Position numbers and translations under genes: made by a program | The notes under the pieces: generated by a model | Seen by the model: the letters and a program-made list of their open reading frames with translations, nothing else | Told to the model about the DNA's origin: nothing | Databases searched by the model: none | Shown: piece by piece, positions 13,209-20,863 of the stretch | Numbering within the stretch: the first letter of the stretch is position 1 | How the letters are laid out: every line of letters starts with the position of its first letter | NCBI GenBank assembly: GCA_034431435.1 | Contig: DAOUDG010000049.1 | Location: 1 to 22,611 of the forward strand | Reading direction: 5' to 3' | Origin: JAHCIE01 sp034431435 | Lineage (GTDB): Bacteria; Chloroflexota; Anaerolineae; Epilineales; JAHCIE01 | DNA: 22,611 nucleotides

Positions 13209-15443
13209 CTACACGTGGGACGGCTCCGGTTGCGACATAATCGTCGCAATGGGTCGCAGACGCAGCCACCACTGGTCGCGGGGACGCTGTGCCTTCGGGT
13301 CGGTGAGGCGGGGCAGGTCGGCCAGGCTGGTCGCCACCACCCTGCCACCATGCAGGCCGATCAATGCGCCCTCGGTGGAGTTTGCCTGTGCCTGCGCGCC
13401 CAGGTAGTCAATGGCATGGGACGCCAGGCGCGTTGCCTGGATGCGGTCGAAAGGACTGGGGTTGCCGCCTTGCTGGACGTGGCCCAGGATAACCTGGCGC
13501 ACGTCGAACAGTTCGCCGCCCTCTTTCTCGAACAGCGCGGCCAGGAAAGCGGTCGAGTAGACTTCATCGGCCTTCTCGCCGCGAATCAGCAACCCCAGGC
13601 GCTTGCCGCGCTTGAAGCCCTCGATCAGGTTCTCCAGGTCGAGCTGAAGGTCGACGAGGCTGATGCCCTCCTCAGGGATATAGGCGCGCTCCGCGCCGCT
13701 GGCCATCGCACCCATCAGAGCCAGATAGCCGCAGTCGCGCCCCATGACCTCCACGACGAAGACGCGGCGAGTAGCGACGGCGGACTGCTTGATCTTATCC
13801 ACATCGATGACAATGCCGTTGAGAGCCGTATCTACCCCGATGCTGTAGTCGGAGCCTGGGAGATTGTTGTTGATGGTGGCGGGCACGCACACGATGGGTA
13901 TGTTGAAGGCGGGGTACTCGTTGCGGCGTGCGTAGAGTTGGTACGCTGAGCTATAGCCCGCCCAGCCGCCGATGACCAGCAACCCGTCGATCTGGTGCTC
14001 CTCCAGGTGGCGTGCGATCTTGTAGAAGTCGCGCCCTTCGGGAACGCGGCGACTCGTACCCAACTCCGCACCCCCGCGCAGTACCCAGCCATGAACACTC
14101 ATCCAGTCCATATCGTGGATGTCGCCCCGGCCCAGACCCTCGAAGCCGTTGTAGGCGGCCAGCATGGCGTGACCCTGGTCCATGCCGAGGCGCACCGCCA
14201 CACGCACCGCTGTGTTCATGCCCGGCGCCGGGCCGCCCGCGTGGAGGATGACGATCTTCAGACGCCGCTGACCGGGCGCCGGCGCGCGCGGCGCAGCGCG
14301 CATGAGGGTGTGGAAGATGCGGAACGATTCGGCGAAACTACCCCCCCGCATATCCATCGCCTTCTCGTACTCGTGGTTCGCCATCGCGGTAGCCAGGTCA
14401 TGTGTCTTGGCGACGTTGTCCATCAGTGGCGAGCGCAGAATCTCGTTGTGGCGGATGCCAATGAGCTTTGGCTCGTCGGCGGGCTGGGCGGTCAACACCT
14501 CGTCCACGGCGTGATAGCCCAGCACGGTGCTCTGCCAGCGATCGTAGGCGCTTGGCGCGCCGCCGCGCTGCACGTGACCCAGAATAGTTACCCGGACATC
14601 CTCGCCCAGCCGGTCGGCCAGCACCTTGCGCACGTACTCGCTCTCGATGGGTTTGCCGGTGCTGTCCGTCGCGCCCTCGGCGACGATGATGATGGTGTGG
14701 CGGCGACCGATGCCACGCCCGCTATGGACAGCGTTGCACATCTCCTCTTCCCACGGCTCAGCCGACGGGCTTTCGGGAATGAACACCCAGTTCGCGCCTG
14801 TGGCGATGGCGCTCATCAGGGCCAGGTAACCACTGTGACGGCCCATGACTTCGACGACGAAGGTGCGTTGGTGGCTTGCGGCGGTGCTGGCGATGGCGTC
14901 CACGGCCTCGACGATGCGGTGCAGAGCCGTGTCGGCGCCGATGGTCATGTCCGTACCGAACATGTCGTTGTCGATGGAGCCGACCAACCCGGCCATGATG
15001 AGCGCCGGATGGGCGTCGGCTGACGCCTGGCTGATCTCGCCCCTGGCGACCAGTTCTCTCAGGTGGTCGGCCCACTCCTGGCGCAGCAGGTTGGCGCCGG
15101 TCAGGCTGCCGTCGCCACCAATCACTATCAGGGCGCCGATATCGTGATTGACAAGGTTCTTGACGGCTATGCGACGGCCTTCCAGCGTGCGGAACTCCTC
15201 GGAACGCGCCGTGCCGATGACGGTTCCGCCCTGCTGCAAGATACCGCCCACACTATCCCACGCCATGGGGCGGATGTAGTCGCCGCCCAGGACCATGCCC
15301 TGGTAGCCCTCGTAAATGGCGTAGACCTTCGCGCCACGGCTCAGGCCGGTCCGCACCACCGCGCGGACGGCTGCGTTCATCCCCTGCGAGTCACCGCCAC
15401 TGGTGACAACTCCAATTGTGCGGATGGATGTCTGGTCAGGCAT
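13209..15443 (-). CDS. Tandem (eukaryote-like) 6-phosphofructokinase
   Basis: Glycolytic enzyme (744 aa) with two fused PfkA-type domains. The N half (about 8-385) keeps the catalytic motifs: TSGGDSQGMN (14-23), GGDGS (109-113), SIDND with catalytic D158 (156-160) and MGRHSGY (200-206). GGDGS with Gly at the second-to-last position favours ATP over pyrophosphate. The C half (about 395-720) keeps the fold but has lost catalysis: GGDGS is replaced by GGWAG (492-496) and the TIDND motif by TINNN (523-527), while HAGGPAPGMN and GSDYSIGVDTALN remain. This is the animal/fungal layout, where the C half is allosteric. Usual bacterial PfkA is about 320 aa. GAGGT precedes the ATG. It follows the anion transporter gene by 49 bases on the same strand, so they are likely co-transcribed. 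Confidence 0.93.
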   Translation of the reverse strand: MPDQTSIRTIGVVTSGGDSQGMNAAVRAVVRTGLSRGAKVYAIYEGYQGMVLGGDYIRPMAWDSVGGILQQGGTVIGTARSEEFRTLEGRRIAVKNLVNHDIGALIVIGGDGSLTGANLLRQEWADHLRELVARGEISQASADAHPALIMAGLVGSIDNDMFGTDMTIGADTALHRIVEAVDAIASTAASHQRTFVVEVMGRHSGYLALMSAIATGANWVFIPESPSAEPWEEEMCNAVHSGRGIGRRHTIIIVAEGATDSTGKPIESEYVRKVLADRLGEDVRVTILGHVQRGGAPSAYDRWQSTVLGYHAVDEVLTAQPADEPKLIGIRHNEILRSPLMDNVAKTHDLATAMANHEYEKAMDMRGGSFAESFRIFHTLMRAAPRAPAPGQRRLKIVILHAGGPAPGMNTAVRVAVRLGMDQGHAMLAAYNGFEGLGRGDIHDMDWMSVHGWVLRGGAELGTSRRVPEGRDFYKIARHLEEHQIDGLLVIGGWAGYSSAYQLYARRNEYPAFNIPIVCVPATINNNLPGSDYSIGVDTALNGIVIDVDKIKQSAVATRRVFVVEVMGRDCGYLALMGAMASGAERAYIPEEGISLVDLQLDLENLIEGFKRGKRLGLLIRGEKADEVYSTAFLAALFEKEGGELFDVRQVILGHVQQGGNPSPFDRIQATRLASHAIDYLGAQAQANSTEGALIGLHGGRVVATSLADLPRLTDPKAQRPRDQWWLRLRPIATIMSQPEPSHV

Positions 15444-15492
15444 AATTACCTCACTGCTGTACCCGCGCGCACGCGCCGCCCGGCGCCGGGGA

Positions 15493-17373
15493 TTAGGAGA
15501 ACGGCCAGATGATGGGTATGAGTACGATGCTCATGGCGAAGACGAGCAGCAGCAACGGGAGGCCGAGGCGAGAAAAGTCGCTGAACTTGTAGCCGCCCGG
15601 CGCGAAGACGAGCATGTTGGTCGGTGAGGCGATGGGCGTCAGGAAGGCCGCGGCGGCGGCAACGGCCGTCGCCATCATGAGGGGGTAGGGCGACGACTGA
15701 AGTTGCTGCGCGGTCTGCAGGACGATGGGAGCTAACAGAACGACGGTCGCCGTGTTGCTCATCACCTGGCTCAAGAGAGCTGTCAAGATGAACACGCCAG
15801 CGAGAACGGCCAGTGGACCGACGCTGCCGAGGGTTTGCACCAGCGCGTTGGCGAGGAACTCTGCGCCGCCAGTGACTTCCATAGCCGTGCTCATGGGTAG
15901 CATGGCCGCGATGAGCACAACCGTGGACCAGCTGATGGCTCGATACGCGCCCTCGACCGTCACCGCGCGGCCCAGAATCATGACGACGGCGGCGATGAGG
16001 GCGGCGATGACAGTGGGAACAACCCCCGTCACCATCATGATGACCATCGCCGCGAGGGCAACGATAGCGATGAAGGCTTGAGGGCCGAAGTCCACCACCT
16101 GCCGCGCCACCGCCTGCGGGTCGCCGACTACGACGAAGTTGGTCTGCTCGTTGCGCAGCCGCTCGATGTCGGTCCACCTGCCCCGCACCAGCAGCGTGTC
16201 GCCCAGTTCCAGCCGCGTGCTCTGGCGCGGCATGAGATGGTCGCCGCGTAGCAGGGAGATGACCTGGATGTTGAACTTGGCGGCTATGTCGCTCCTGGCG
16301 AGGGTGCGCCCCGCGTAGTCAGAGCGTGGGGCGACAAGAATCTCAGCCAACCCTACCTCATGGGACAGCATGACCTCGGCCAGGCCGCTGGCATCACCTT
16401 TGACGGGGGTGGCCGAGGTGTGCAACGCGGCTGCGGCGCGGGTGACGGCGGCCGGCGCGCCCTTGACGAGTAGTTTGTCATTCGCGAGTACCACCGTATT
16501 GGCGCCCGGCACGGTTAGCTCGTCGTCTTCGTCCGCCTCAAACTGGTCGGGAACCAGGCGTCGCCTCAGCGGTTGATCTGTCTCGACGTGCGGGCGCTCG
16601 ATGCGCAACACCGTCAGCCCGTAGCGTTCGCCCAATCCCAGGTCGCGCAGAGTCTTGCCTGCGAGGCCAGACTCGGCCGTGATGGGTAACACGAAGAGCC
16701 GCGACAGCAGCCCATAGGAGTCAGCCATCTGGGACATCGTCTCGTGAAGGTCGACGGGCCGGTCGCCGCTGGGGCGGTCAGCAAGCAGGCGCGAGGCCGC
16801 AAACCTCAGCAGCACGACGGCCCCGATGAGCAGGGGCAACCCGATCTTGGCGAACTCAAAGAAGCCGAAGGGCGGTAGCCCGGCCGCGCTCAGCGTATCG
16901 GAGACGACAATGTTGGTGGGTGAGCCGATCAGGGTCAGCAACCCACCGAGGCTGGCGGCAAAGGCCATTGGCATCAGGTAGCGTGATGGGATGCTGCCGA
17001 TGCGCCAGGCCGCGGCTACGGCGGCCGGCAAGAGCATGGCCACCGTGCCCGTGTTGCTCAGCATGGACGAGATGAGAGCCGTGCCGATGACAAGCACCAT
17101 GAGCAGGCGGGTTTCGCTCTCGCCGGCTCGGTCGAGGAGCTGCTCACCCAGCCAGGCTGTGATGCCTGTCCGTGAGAGGCCCTCGCCGACCACGAACAGG
17201 GCAGCAACGAGGATAACGGTCGAGTCGGCGAACCCGGCCAGCGCCTGTTCAGTGGTGATGACGCCGCTGAGGTAGAGGGCGAGTAGCGACAGCACCGCTA
17301 CCAGGTCGGGGCGCAGCTTGCTGAAGACGAACAGGAGGATGGTGGCGGTGAGGATGGCGAAAGTAATGATCAT
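15493..17373 (-). CDS. SLC13-family anion permease with two RCK_C domains
   Basis: Membrane transporter (626 aa) of the divalent anion:sodium symporter (DASS/SLC13) group. Two membrane halves each carry the substrate/Na+ signature pair: SNTGT (106-110) with SPTNIVVS (151-158), and in the second half SNTATVVLL with SPTNMLVF. Between them (about 205-385) is a soluble region with two TrkA-C/RCK_C-like domains (LAGKTLRDLGLGERYGL; YAGRTLARSDIAAKF; GDTLLVRGRWTDIERL). This layout occurs in sulfate permeases of cyanobacteria and green algae (SLT type), so sulfate or another divalent anion is a reasonable guess. No strong Shine-Dalgarno is seen before the ATG. It is the first gene of a likely two-gene unit with phosphofructokinase, behind a promoter near 17435-17440. 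Confidence 0.9.
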   Translation of the reverse strand: MIITFAILTATILLFVFSKLRPDLVAVLSLLALYLSGVITTEQALAGFADSTVILVAALFVVGEGLSRTGITAWLGEQLLDRAGESETRLLMVLVIGTALISSMLSNTGTVAMLLPAAVAAAWRIGSIPSRYLMPMAFAASLGGLLTLIGSPTNIVVSDTLSAAGLPPFGFFEFAKIGLPLLIGAVVLLRFAASRLLADRPSGDRPVDLHETMSQMADSYGLLSRLFVLPITAESGLAGKTLRDLGLGERYGLTVLRIERPHVETDQPLRRRLVPDQFEADEDDELTVPGANTVVLANDKLLVKGAPAAVTRAAAALHTSATPVKGDASGLAEVMLSHEVGLAEILVAPRSDYAGRTLARSDIAAKFNIQVISLLRGDHLMPRQSTRLELGDTLLVRGRWTDIERLRNEQTNFVVVGDPQAVARQVVDFGPQAFIAIVALAAMVIMMVTGVVPTVIAALIAAVVMILGRAVTVEGAYRAISWSTVVLIAAMLPMSTAMEVTGGAEFLANALVQTLGSVGPLAVLAGVFILTALLSQVMSNTATVVLLAPIVLQTAQQLQSSPYPLMMATAVAAAAAFLTPIASPTNMLVFAPGGYKFSDFSRLGLPLLLLVFAMSIVLIPIIWPFS

Positions 17374-17434
17374 GGATAGGCGTGCCAGGGTTGCGGCGGT
17401 ACTTGGGCCGAGTGCAGCGAACGTCGCGCTGTGT

Positions 17435-17465
17435 ATTATACAACCATGCCGCCTACGGCTATAAT
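17435..17465. promoter_or_regulatory. Overlapping divergent promoters
   Basis: A perfect TATAAT lies on the minus strand at 17440-17435 (for the anion transporter) and another on the plus strand at 17460-17465 (for the endonuclease gene). Each -10 sits where the -35 of the other would be (TTATAG and TTATAC at about 18 bases), so the two promoters should exclude each other. The plus-strand start would leave a very short leader. Confidence 0.5.
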
Positions 17466-17485
17466 CGGGCGCACAGGGAGGCGTG

Positions 17486-17845
17486 ATGCTGGCTGAGGAG
17501 GAGCGGCGGGCGAAGGCGATGCTGGTGTATGAGCGGCTGGTCGCCCACTACGGCTACCGGCCGTGGAAGCCACGCCGCGATGCCATGCGAGAACTGATCT
17601 CGACGATGCTCTCCCACCGCACGACCTCTGAGCAGGAGTGGGCGGCGATGGACCGCCTGCTGAGGGCGTATGGCTCGTGGCAGGGTATCGCCAACGCGCC
17701 GGTCGAGGGCATCGAGGCGGCCATCCACGGCGTGAACTTCCCGGAGGCGAAGGCGCGCAACATCAGGCGCACCCTCCAGATCATTGGTGAGCGCACCGGC
17801 GGCAGCTACAATATCGACTTTCTCGCCGAGCGGAGCGTGGAGTAG
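17486..17845 (+). CDS. Endonuclease III, N-terminal fragment (broken gene)
   Basis: First part (119 aa) of an Nth-type base-excision DNA glycosylase. It covers the N-terminal helices of the HhH-GPD fold (RELISTMLSHRTTSEQEW and VNFPEAKARNI). The frame ends in TAG (17843-17845) exactly before the helix-hairpin-helix motif and continues in the same frame on the other side, so one base change separates this from an intact gene of about 237 codons. AGGGAGG (17475-17481) precedes the ATG; a GTG one codon earlier is too close to the ribosome-binding site. Alone it lacks the DNA-binding and catalytic residues and would be inactive unless it pairs with the second fragment. Confidence 0.8.
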   Translation: MLAEEERRAKAMLVYERLVAHYGYRPWKPRRDAMRELISTMLSHRTTSEQEWAAMDRLLRAYGSWQGIANAPVEGIEAAIHGVNFPEAKARNIRRTLQIIGERTGGSYNIDFLAERSVE

Positions 17846-17848
17846 GGG

Positions 17849-18199
17849 ATGGCGTGGCTGACGTCGCTGCCCGGCGTGGGCATCAAGACGGCCTCACTGG
17901 TGCTGCTGTTCAACTTTCACAAGGCGACCATGCCGGTCGACACCCATGTCCACCGCGTCTCGCAGCGCATTGGCCTGATCGGCCCCAGGGTCACACCTGA
18001 GCAAGCCCACCGCGAGTTGCTGCTGCTCCTGCCCCGCGACCCCGATATTTACTGGAACTTTCACATCGCCATGATTACCCACGGCCGCCGCATCTGCACC
18101 TGGGCCAACCCCAAGTGCGATCGTTGCATCGTCAACGATGTGTGCAACTATGGGCGGGCCAGGCTGGCGGCGCAGGCGAAACGCGGCGATGGAGCATGA
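17849..18199 (+). CDS. Endonuclease III, C-terminal fragment (catalytic and Fe-S part)
   Basis: Second part (116 aa) of the Nth-type glycosylase/AP lyase, same frame as the first. It carries every diagnostic residue: helix-hairpin-helix LPGVGIKTA with the catalytic lysine K13, the VDTHVHRV loop with catalytic D31 (spacing of 18 as in E. coli K120/D138), and the [4Fe-4S] ligands C83, C90, C93, C99 in the canonical C-x6-C-x2-C-x5-C spacing. The ATG comes one codon after the TAG, with GGAG at 17839-17842 in good position, so translational reinitiation could make it as a separate chain. The absence of further damage suggests a very recent stop, a sequencing error, or a working split enzyme. Confidence 0.8.
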   Translation: MAWLTSLPGVGIKTASLVLLFNFHKATMPVDTHVHRVSQRIGLIGPRVTPEQAHRELLLLLPRDPDIYWNFHIAMITHGRRICTWANPKCDRCIVNDVCNYGRARLAAQAKRGDGA

Positions 18200-18226
18200 G
18201 GCGCGTGGGGTGACATAACGCCCTGG

Positions 18227-18258
18227 CGGCGTAGCAGCGTTTGCGCCCTGTTACGCCG
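18227..18258. terminator. Inverted repeat between convergent genes
   Basis: CGGCGTA (18227-18233) pairs with TACGCCG (18252-18258) around an 18-base loop, between the ends of the endonuclease III and GH13 genes. No T-run is present on either side, so its role as a bidirectional terminator is only suggested by position. Confidence 0.35.
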
Positions 18259-18270
18259 GTCAGGAGGTGG

Positions 18271-20334
18271 CTATCCCTTCCCCTCGCCACGAATCAGCAG
18301 CGACTTGCCCTCGTAGCCGTCGAGCTTGACGGTGAGCAGGTGGTCATTTCCCACACGCCCCACCACTGTGTCGGTGAGCATGTCCACCACCGCGCCAGGG
18401 GTGGTACGGCTGAGCATGACCGTCTCGTCGACCGACTCTGCGCCGAAATTGAGGGCGGTGACCTGCATGCCCTGGCCCTCGGGCAGCGCGTGGACCATGA
18501 CCAGCAGCCCGCGGCTGACTACGTCGGGCACGTCCACCTGGCGGCTCACTGGCAACTGGTACCGCTGCCGAACCTCTAGCAGCCGCTGCAACTGGCGGAC
18601 GAAGGAGTCCGGCTGCGCCAGCTGCTCGGTCAGCGAGCCGTAGAGGGCGCGCGCGCGTGGCAGACTGTCAAGTGATATCGTGGCGTCGGGGTTGACGCCC
18701 ATGAGGTCATAGGCCCCGCGATTGATCCAGCGGGTATCGCCGTCAGCCAACCGCGCTGCGACCGCCTCGGCAGGCAGAGGTAACGCGCCTACCAGGTCCC
18801 AACCCGAGAGGGCGAATACCCCCGGCTGGAAGGCGTTGTACATCGTGAGTAGCAGATGCGCGCGCTGAATCCGCTGCCGCTGCTCGTCGGTGACAGCGTC
18901 GAGGTTGCGGATGCCTAGCGCGGCGGCAATCACGCTGGCCGTGGTGCAGGCGACGCCGTTCTCGACGAAGCGTAGGTTGTAGGGCGCGTTCTCGCCGGTG
19001 AGCCGATCGTACATGACGGCGCGGATGTGGCGGCGCAACTCGGCCCCCGTCCATTCGCGGCCTTCCAGGGTGAACACTTCATCGGGATGGCCCATCCAGA
19101 AGTGGACCAGCTCCAGGGTCAGCTCGTCGTGGTTCTGCAGGGCGTGGATCAGCGACGCCGGGTCGATGTCGTACGTGCGCATGAGGCGCAGCATCAATCG
19201 CAGGAACTCCGTGTCGCCCGTGACCAGGGCGTGGTGGTAGGCGGGGCGGGTGATGAAGTCGTAGGACAGGTCGGCGCCGCCGCGAGACATGGCGGCGATG
19301 TCGTCCACGGTCAGGTTCAACTCCTGGAAGGTGAAGCCACCTACCTTGCGCACCATCCCCGCCAGCAACTGGTTGCCGACCACCGACAGCGGGTGTCCCT
19401 CCGACCAGGCGCGGGCGTCGCGGCGCGCCTCGACGCCGAGGAAGCCGTTGGCGTCCAGCCGCAACATTCGCGCTCCCAGCACGTCGAGGGAGTGCAGCGC
19501 GTCGCCGACAATCATCTGGGGCGCGGCGAAGGTCGGGTCGAGCCAGTTGAGGGCGGGCTGCCCGGCCTTGAAGTAGTGCAGGTACACCCAGCGCCGCGCC
19601 ACGCCGTCTACACCCACTACCGGGGCCGTCGCGCTCCAATCCGTCTCCTTGATGCCCGGTTCGTAGAAAATCACGCGCGGCAGCTGGCCGACAATGTAGC
19701 CCTTCGCCTGGAGGGCATCCACCGCTGTGGGCGACAGGTTCACCGCGTCCTGGCCGGGCGGCACGGCGGGCAGCAACGGCCAGTCGGCCGCGTCAATCTC
19801 CACCATGTGGTAGATGCCGGGGTAGTCCTGGTAGCGCATTTCGGCCAGGTGGAAGTCCGGCCCCTTACCGGTGTGGGCGGGGATGATGTCGTCGATGGCG
19901 ACCGCGCCGTGGCTGTCCACCGTGCGCACCAGGGCGCGGAACTCGTCCTCCGTGCCCACGGCGGGGTCGATGCCGAAGCCGATGCGATCGAAGTTGCCGT
20001 CGATAGTGGGCGTGAACTCGCGACCCCTCAGACCGCCCGCCTGCTTGGTCGGCCCGATATGGATGGCGCGCACGCCGATCGCAGCGAGGCGATCCCACAG
20101 CCGGGCATCGCCCAGGGCGCTCAGCACCGACTCGCCGGGACGGGTGATGATGGCCGCCGGGTAGGCGGTGAACCAGACGGACGCCAGGGCCGAGGCGTCG
20201 CGCGGGCGCGCCTCGGCGTAGGGCCGCTGCCAGAGGTGGCCGCGCCCTGCGTAGCCCGCCGCCAGCCGCTTTGCGCTGTTCAGCATCGACTGCTCGACCA
20301 GCCAGGCAATGTATTCTGCGTTGGGAGCGCTCAT
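18271..20334 (-). CDS. GH13 glycosidase/transglycosidase, trehalose synthase-like
   Basis: Alpha-amylase superfamily enzyme (687 aa). Catalytic (beta/alpha)8 motifs are visible: region I as DDIIPAHTG (148-156), nucleophile D294 in MLRLDANGF, acid/base E338 in FTFQELNL, and region IV as QNHDELTLELV (H402, D403). NHDELTLE is characteristic of trehalose synthase (maltose alpha-D-glucosyltransferase), but the N-terminus differs: there is no WYKxAVIYxLxV start, and the first 75 residues look like an extra helical segment before WDRLAAIGVRAIHIGP. The C-terminus (about 600-687) is a beta-sandwich domain. AGGAGG lies six bases before the ATG. No signal peptide, so it acts in the cytoplasm. It reads away from the rhamnose operon. 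The GH13 assignment is secure; the substrate (maltose/trehalose or another glucoside) is not. Confidence 0.85.
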   Translation of the reverse strand: MSAPNAEYIAWLVEQSMLNSAKRLAAGYAGRGHLWQRPYAEARPRDASALASVWFTAYPAAIITRPGESVLSALGDARLWDRLAAIGVRAIHIGPTKQAGGLRGREFTPTIDGNFDRIGFGIDPAVGTEDEFRALVRTVDSHGAVAIDDIIPAHTGKGPDFHLAEMRYQDYPGIYHMVEIDAADWPLLPAVPPGQDAVNLSPTAVDALQAKGYIVGQLPRVIFYEPGIKETDWSATAPVVGVDGVARRWVYLHYFKAGQPALNWLDPTFAAPQMIVGDALHSLDVLGARMLRLDANGFLGVEARRDARAWSEGHPLSVVGNQLLAGMVRKVGGFTFQELNLTVDDIAAMSRGGADLSYDFITRPAYHHALVTGDTEFLRLMLRLMRTYDIDPASLIHALQNHDELTLELVHFWMGHPDEVFTLEGREWTGAELRRHIRAVMYDRLTGENAPYNLRFVENGVACTTASVIAAALGIRNLDAVTDEQRQRIQRAHLLLTMYNAFQPGVFALSGWDLVGALPLPAEAVAARLADGDTRWINRGAYDLMGVNPDATISLDSLPRARALYGSLTEQLAQPDSFVRQLQRLLEVRQRYQLPVSRQVDVPDVVSRGLLVMVHALPEGQGMQVTALNFGAESVDETVMLSRTTPGAVVDMLTDTVVGRVGNDHLLTVKLDGYEGKSLLIRGEGKG

Positions 20335-20408
20335 CTGCCGCCTCCTGCTGTGTGATTGGCGTCTCGACAGGCCTGCGCACCGGGGTTACCCAGCGGCGCG
20401 GAAGGTCG

Positions 20409-20437
20409 TTGCGGGGCATCGCCGCGTGTGGTATACT
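20409..20437 (+). promoter_or_regulatory. Promoter of the L-rhamnose operon
   Basis: TTGCGG (20409-20414) and TATACT (20432-20437) have 17-base spacing, and TGG before the -10 forms an extended -10. The 13 bases GTGTGGTATACTG (20426-20438) recur exactly at 22502-22514. Transcription should start near 20444. Confidence 0.65.
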
Positions 20438-20482
20438 GGCCGTGCTGCCGCCAGGCATTACCACGAATAGCAACATCATTCT

Positions 20483-20501
20483 GGGGCAGGAGCGCTGCCC
20501 C
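20483..20501 (+). other. Perfect hairpin in the rhamnose operon leader
   Basis: GGGGCAG (20483-20489) and CTGCCCC (20495-20501) form a seven-base-pair stem with loop GAGCG, about 20 bases before the ribosome-binding site of the mutarotase gene. It could be an operator, a leader stabiliser or an attenuator stem; no T-run follows. Confidence 0.45.
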
Positions 20502-20528
20502 GTCAAACAATCGTTGCCAGGAGCTACT

Positions 20529-20852
20529 ATGCGTCGCGTTGGCTTCCAGCTCAAGGTCAAGCCTGAACTCATCGATGACTACCGCGCCCGCCACGCCGCT
20601 GTCTGGCCGGAGATGCGGGACGCGCTGACGCGCCACGGCTGGCGCAACTATTCGCTCTTCATGCGAGCCGACGGTACACTGTTCGGCTACGTCGAGGTCG
20701 ATGACACCTTCGAAGCTGCCCTGGCCGGCATGGACGGGGAAGACGTCAACCGCCGCTGGCAGGCCTACATGGACGGTTTCTTTGAAATTGAGCCGGGTCG
20801 CCGCGCCGACCAGGCCATGCTGGAACTGGAAGAGGTCTTCCATCTGGATTGA
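20529..20852 (+). CDS. rhaM: L-rhamnose mutarotase
   Basis: Interconverts the alpha and beta anomers of L-rhamnose so that the isomerase receives the right form (107 aa; usual length about 104). The dimeric ferredoxin-like fold of the YiiL/RhaM family is recognisable: FQLKVKPELIDDYRARH with the active-site Y18 and H22, VWPEM, RNYSLFM, LFGYVEVDD and the late RRWQAYM. The ATG chosen has AGGAG at 20519-20523; the frame is open further upstream but that crosses the promoter. It is the first gene of the rhamnose operon, ending just before the isomerase ribosome-binding site. Confidence 0.95.
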   Translation: MRRVGFQLKVKPELIDDYRARHAAVWPEMRDALTRHGWRNYSLFMRADGTLFGYVEVDDTFEAALAGMDGEDVNRRWQAYMDGFFEIEPGRRADQAMLELEEVFHLD

Positions 20853-20863
20853 GGAGGTATGCT

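Noticed and set aside
13995..15023. 342-codon open frame on the plus strand
   Set aside because: It lies wholly antisense to the phosphofructokinase gene, in high-GC DNA where such shadows are common; its translation is rich in His, Arg and Val and resembles no family.
15479..15490. Palindrome CCCGGCGCCGGG between the anion transporter and PFK genes
   Set aside because: It has no T-run and no room for a loop; in this GC-rich DNA it can be chance, so it is not called a terminator.
19027..20355. 442-codon open frame on the plus strand
   Set aside because: Antisense to the GH13 gene, whose catalytic motifs are unmistakable; the product is low-complexity and has no ribosome-binding site.
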